Source of the DNA: Halanaerobiales bacterium
GTDB lineage: Bacteria > Bacillota > Halanaerobiia > Halanaerobiales > JADQBU01
Assembly: GCA_016278435.1 (NCBI GenBank)
Contig: JADQBU010000202.1
Coordinates: forward strand, 1 to 8,703
DNA length: 8,703 bases
Direction: 5' to 3'
Shown here: piece by piece, positions 5,359 to 8,703 of the stretch
Layout: the number at the start of each line of letters is the position of its first letter
Position numbering within the stretch: position 1 is the first letter of the stretch
Translations under genes and position numbers: made by a program
The notes under the pieces: generated by a model
Seen by the model: only the letters and a program-made list of their open reading frames with translations
Databases searched by the model: none
Told to the model about the DNA's origin: nothing

Positions 5359-5366
5359 CCCCTCCT
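5359..5366 (-). promoter_or_regulatory. Shine-Dalgarno site supporting a CTG start
   Basis: AGGAGGGG on the - strand lies 6 nt upstream of CTG (5350-5352), in frame with the MscS-type protein. An in-frame TAA lies immediately upstream of the SD, and no ATG, GTG or TTG occurs in the frame until 5280. The SD therefore points to the CTG as initiator. Confidence 0.6.
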
Positions 5367-5452
5367 GTTAAAGTATCAGGTATTTAATTTTTATTTATAA
5401 ACTATACTAATAATAACCATAAATTTCACAGGAGGATTAACCAGGCTAATAT

Positions 5453-6322
5453 TTAATACCACTTATATTTAATCCATCTCTTTGCATTTTCCAGTTCCAG
5501 GTTTTGACCCTGTTTAATCAGATCTGGAATTTTCCTGTGGTCATCAAGGGAAATATCTTCATTTAATAAAGGATTAATTCTATAAAAGTTATTACCAAGA
5601 ATATTTGAACTTACCATCGTATCAGCCCGGTTAGCTCCATCGGTCATTACTGGAAATAACTCTGTCAACCATTCCAGCACTCCCCATCTTTTTGTATTCA
5701 CAATTATTCTTTGAGGCCGGTAACCGGTACCCAGTGATAGTAGAGAAATCTTTCTCACCCGCTCCTTTAAGGCGAAAGATATTGCTACAGCACTGGGGTT
5801 ATTGGCTACAACTCCTCCATCTATACAGTCTTTAAAAGAAGGGAAAAAACCCGGTACAGCACAACTGGCAAGAGCTGCATCTATCACCGGTATATCCATA
5901 TAATCTGAACCAGGTAAATTATTGAAAAAAACGGGACACCAGTTTTTATCGACACAATCCTTTAACTGAAAAGAGGTTACAACTACCTTTTTACGCAGAT
6001 CCCTCAAGCGGAGATTCTCAGGAAAGACCTTCTCCAGTAAAACACGGAGATTTTTATTGCTATATTTAGGACCTAGTAATCCCCAGCATCTGGGTGCAAA
6101 AACAAAGCGGGCATTTTCCCGGGAATATAGTTCTAAAATTTCTTCCGGCTTTAAACCCCGGGCCAGTCCCAGAGCAATCAGGGAGCCGGTTGAGGTGCCA
6201 GCAAGAAGATTACATCTTCTTATCATCTCTGGAAACCTCTCATATAATCGTTTTAAAATAGTTACACTCAAAGCCCCCCTGATCCCCCCACCATCAAAAG
6301 ATAAAATTCTATATCGATTCAT
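5453..6322 (-). CDS. Patatin-like phospholipase / acyl hydrolase
   Basis: A 289-residue patatin-domain protein covering nearly the whole chain. The oxyanion glycine loop DGGGIRG is at residues 10-16, the nucleophile elbow GTSTG at 42-46 (Ser44), and the second catalytic residue lies in DGGVVANNP (Asp168). These make up the Ser-Asp dyad of patatin lipases, which release fatty acids from phospholipids or galactolipids. There is no signal peptide, so it acts in the cytoplasm or at the inner membrane face. The ATG at 6320-6322 has GGAGTGA 5 nt upstream. The closest familiar architectures are stand-alone bacterial patatins and the CBASS effector CapV, which has the same motifs and size range. No cyclic-nucleotide synthase is in the window, so a defence role is only a possibility. 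It lies 95 nt downstream of the ABC exporter on the same strand, with no clear terminator between, so it may be co-transcribed. Confidence 0.9.
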   Translation of the reverse strand: MNRYRILSFDGGGIRGALSVTILKRLYERFPEMIRRCNLLAGTSTGSLIALGLARGLKPEEILELYSRENARFVFAPRCWGLLGPKYSNKNLRVLLEKVFPENLRLRDLRKKVVVTSFQLKDCVDKNWCPVFFNNLPGSDYMDIPVIDAALASCAVPGFFPSFKDCIDGGVVANNPSAVAISFALKERVRKISLLSLGTGYRPQRIIVNTKRWGVLEWLTELFPVMTDGANRADTMVSSNILGNNFYRINPLLNEDISLDDHRKIPDLIKQGQNLELENAKRWIKYKWY

Positions 6323-6417
6323 CTATTTCACTCCATAATGTTTTATATTAACATATGGCTTTATACGGCCAGATGATAATAAAATATTATGGGTTTTCTT
6401 ATAAAATACGTTACCCT

Positions 6418-8268
6418 TTAAGATACACTTACCTCGGGAAACTGACTGTAGTAGAGATCAGCATAAAAACCTTTCTTCTCCAGCAGTTCCTCATGGTTAC
6501 CCTGTTCTACAATATCGCCCTTATTTAAGACCAGGATTAAATCAGCATTGCGAATAGTTGAGAGTCTGTGGGCTATAACAAAATTTGTTCTACCCTTCAT
6601 CAACTCATTCATAGCTTTTTGAATATATACCTCTGTCCTGGAGTCGACATTACTTGTGGCTTCATCCAGAATTAGCAGAGCCGGATCTGTTAAAATAACC
6701 CGGGCAATTGTCAGTAACTGCTTCTGCCCCTGGGAAATATTTGAAGCCTCTTCATTCAGAACTGTATCATAACCATCAGGTAAAGTTCTGATAAAATGGT
6801 CAGCCTGGGCCGTACGGGCAGACTGAACTATATCCTCTTCAGATGCCTCCTCAACACCATAGGCAATGTTATCCCTGATAGTACCATTAAAAAGCCAGGT
6901 ATCCTGAAGAACCATACCGAACTGACTGCGCAAATTCTCCCGCCTTAAATATCTAATATCAATATTATCGGTACTAATCTTGCCTGCATCAATATCATAA
7001 AATCTCATCAATAGATTAACAAGTGTCGTTTTTCCAGCACCGGTCGGACCCACAATTGCAATCGTCTGACCGGTGTCAACCTTCAGGGTAAAATCATTGA
7101 TGACAGTAACATTGTCATTATATCCAAAACTGACATCTTTAAATTCAACTTTTCCCTCAGGATTTTCCAGCACAAAGTTACTATCTTCATCGGAAATCTC
7201 CTCTCCTTCATCCAGGATTTCAAAAACCCTCTCCGCTGAAGCAACAGTAGACTGGATGATATTCGCAATATTGGCTGTCTGGGTGATTGGTCTGGTAAAC
7301 TGTCTGGTATACTGAATAAAGGCCTGAACATCCCCAATTTGAAGTGTCATTCCAGTTACAAATATTGCTCCAATAACCGATACCAGAACATAGCCAATAT
7401 TATTTACAAATGACATTAAAGGCATGATTATCCCGGATATGAACTGTGCTTTCCAGCCCACATTGTAAAGTTCCTGATTTAAGCTTTCAAATTTTTTAAT
7501 GGAATCTTCTTCCCGGGAAAAAGCCTTAATAATCTTGTGTCCCCCATACATCTCTTCCACATGGCCATTAAGTTCACCCAGGAACTTCTGCCGGTCTTTA
7601 AAATATTTCTGCGAACGAGAAATTATCGGTTTTGTGATGAATATATAAAAAGGTAAAGTTGCTACCACAATCAGGGTCAGGACCGGACTGATTGTAAACA
7701 TCATCACCGCAACACCAATAAGTGTAACTACAGACGTAATCAGCTGGGTTATACTCTGCTGAAGTGTATTGCTTATATTATCTATATCATTTGTGGTCCG
7801 ACTTAAAATTTCTCCATGGGTATGCCTATCATAAAACTTGAGAGGCAAGTATCCTAGCTTAATATCTAAATCCCTTCTCTGGTCATAGACTGTTTTCTGG
7901 GCAACCCCGGCCATAATATACTGTTGGATGAAGGCAAACAGTGAACTGAGCAAATATAAACCAGCCAGAATAAAAATTATATGAGTAATATAAGGAAAAT
8001 CAATGCCTGTATGCATCATAAATCCGGTAAAAAGACTGGTAATTGCTTTACCCATTACTTTCGGACTCAAAATGGTAAACACGGTACTGGCTATTGCAGC
8101 AATTAATACAATAATTAAATTCAAACTATATGGCTGCAGGTATCCAGCTAATCTGGTCAGAGTACCCTTGAAATCCTTCGGCTTCTCTACCGGCATACCT
8201 ATCATCGGCCCACGGTGATGACCACGTCCACCGCCTTTTCTACCATTTCTGTTATTATCCCCACTCAT
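6418..8268 (-). CDS. ABC exporter subunit, catalytic half of a heterodimer
   Basis: A 616-residue TMD-NBD half-transporter. Residues 1-30 are a polar Gly/Arg/His-rich tail (GGGRGHHRG), six membrane helices fall within about 48-335, and the ATPase domain spans about 373-610. All ATPase motifs are intact: Walker A GPTGAGKTT (407-415), Q-loop Gln455, Walker B LLILDE with Glu536, D-loop NVD, and H-loop His567. The signature is ISQGQ (511-515) instead of LSGGQ, a deviation usual in one half of asymmetric exporters such as TM287/288, LmrCD and YheI/YheH. The start ATG overlaps the upstream subunit's stop (ATGA at 8265-8268), and its SD GAGGAGGAG lies inside the upstream gene's Glu-Glu-Glu codons, so the two are translationally coupled. 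Likely substrates are hydrophobic drugs, peptides or lipids; the sequence does not say which. Confidence 0.92.
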   Translation of the reverse strand: MSGDNNRNGRKGGGRGHHRGPMIGMPVEKPKDFKGTLTRLAGYLQPYSLNLIIVLIAAIASTVFTILSPKVMGKAITSLFTGFMMHTGIDFPYITHIIFILAGLYLLSSLFAFIQQYIMAGVAQKTVYDQRRDLDIKLGYLPLKFYDRHTHGEILSRTTNDIDNISNTLQQSITQLITSVVTLIGVAVMMFTISPVLTLIVVATLPFYIFITKPIISRSQKYFKDRQKFLGELNGHVEEMYGGHKIIKAFSREEDSIKKFESLNQELYNVGWKAQFISGIIMPLMSFVNNIGYVLVSVIGAIFVTGMTLQIGDVQAFIQYTRQFTRPITQTANIANIIQSTVASAERVFEILDEGEEISDEDSNFVLENPEGKVEFKDVSFGYNDNVTVINDFTLKVDTGQTIAIVGPTGAGKTTLVNLLMRFYDIDAGKISTDNIDIRYLRRENLRSQFGMVLQDTWLFNGTIRDNIAYGVEEASEEDIVQSARTAQADHFIRTLPDGYDTVLNEEASNISQGQKQLLTIARVILTDPALLILDEATSNVDSRTEVYIQKAMNELMKGRTNFVIAHRLSTIRNADLILVLNKGDIVEQGNHEELLEKKGFYADLYYSQFPEVSVS

Positions 8269-8703
8269 GCTATCTCCTCCTCTGAGAACTGTGATAGAAC
8301 TATTTCACGGTATACATCACAGTTATTTAACAGTTCCTGATGACTGCCAATGCCAGCTATCTGCCCCTCATCAAGCACAATAATCTGATCAGCATCCATT
8401 ACTGTACTTACCCGCTGGACAACGATTATTACTGTGGAATCCACGGTTTCTTTTTTAAGCTCATTTCTTAATTTAGCATCAGTTTTGAAATCAAGAGCAG
8501 AAAAACAGTCATCAAAAATATAGATCAATGGTTTTCTAACCAGGGATCTGGCAATTGCAAGGCGCTGCTTCTGCCCTCCAGATAAATTGGTTCCACCCTG
8601 AGAAATTACTGTATTATAACCATCTTCCAGTTCAGAAATAAATTCATATGCCTGAGCAATTTCTGCCGCCTCCTTAATTTCATTAATAGCAGCATTTTCC
8701 ATT
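8265..8703 (-). CDS. ABC exporter subunit, degenerate-site half (5' end outside window)
   Basis: The C-terminal 145 residues or so of an ABC ATPase domain; the coding frame runs off the window end, so the apparent first Met at 8700-8702 is internal. The signature NLSGGQKQR is canonical. The Walker B end reads IYIFDD, with Asp in place of the catalytic Glu, and the switch residue in VVQRVST is Gln instead of His. Loss of both residues marks the non-hydrolysing site of heterodimeric exporters. Its canonical LSGGQ would complete the active site formed by the partner encoded next at 6418-8268, while the partner's altered ISQGQ would face this degenerate site. The complementary pattern and the ATGA overlap strongly support one heterodimeric transporter. 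The stop is TGA at 8265-8267, after EEEIA. Confidence 0.92.
   Translation of the reverse strand, partial: MENAAINEIKEAAEIAQAYEFISELEDGYNTVISQGGTNLSGGQKQRLAIARSLVRKPLIYIFDDCFSALDFKTDAKLRNELKKETVDSTVIIVVQRVSTVMDADQIIVLDEGQIAGIGSHQELLNNCDVYREIVLSQFSEEEIA

Noticed and set aside
6057..6338. 93-codon + strand ORF
   Set aside because: It is a shadow of the patatin gene, whose catalytic motifs are intact on the - strand.
6339..6417. Possible terminator or promoter between the ABC exporter and patatin genes
   Set aside because: Only 4-6 bp A+T-rich or weak stems and hexamers with poor -35 matches were found. Nothing was strong enough to call.
7073..8218. Several + and - ORFs of 71-84 codons inside the ABC exporter gene
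   Set aside because: They overlap the intact 616-residue exporter in other frames and show no motifs.
1..8703. CRISPR arrays, tRNA/rRNA genes, intact IS elements, attachment sites
   Set aside because: I saw no regularly spaced repeats, cloverleaf sequences, transposase frames or paired terminal repeats.

Overview
The window looks like a chromosomal stretch from a low-GC, anaerobic Firmicute-type bacterium. Coding is A+T-rich, starts are preceded by strong GGAGG/GGGG Shine-Dalgarno (SD) sites, and Rho-independent terminators are frequent. Lipoproteins, LysM repeats flanked by 'C(I/V)P', a 2x[4Fe-4S] ferredoxin and a heterodimeric ABC exporter fit Halanaerobiales-like organisms. That placement is inferred from style, not from any marker gene. 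No rRNA, tRNA, CRISPR array or intact insertion sequence was seen.

Layout. Positions 1-317 hold the 3' end of a LysM-repeat protein and its terminator. Positions 387-992 (+) encode a lipoprotein with an FMN-binding domain and a covalent flavinylation motif, read from a TTG start. A small dicluster ferredoxin lies convergent to it at 1161-1334 (-). Positions 1335-1664 carry no confident gene, but do contain a strong + strand terminator with no obvious upstream gene.

Positions about 1530-4087 form a decayed zone, all on the - strand. It holds a fragment that may be the tail of a Y-family DNA polymerase, a very A+T-rich unrecognised gene (1932-2630), a lipoprotein gene broken by two compensating frameshifts (2852-3520), and a rotted MFS-LuxR membrane regulator of which one MFS loop/helix block and the C-terminal HTH remain (3690-4087).

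Positions 4348-4779 (+) encode a monocistronic Q/N/S/G-rich low-complexity protein with its own terminator. Convergent to it is a short MscS-type channel whose only well-placed start is a CTG. Next on the - strand comes a patatin-like phospholipase (5453-6322), then a two-gene asymmetric ABC exporter (6418-8703, running off the window). The exporter genes overlap by ATGA: the upstream subunit has the degenerate ATPase site and the downstream subunit the catalytic one. The patatin gene lies 95 nt downstream of the exporter on the same strand and could be read from the same transcript.

No complete novel multi-gene system is evident. The most unusual items are the MFS-LuxR remnant, the repeat-containing low-complexity protein, the CTG-start channel, and the A+T-rich orphan abutting a foreign-looking fragment.
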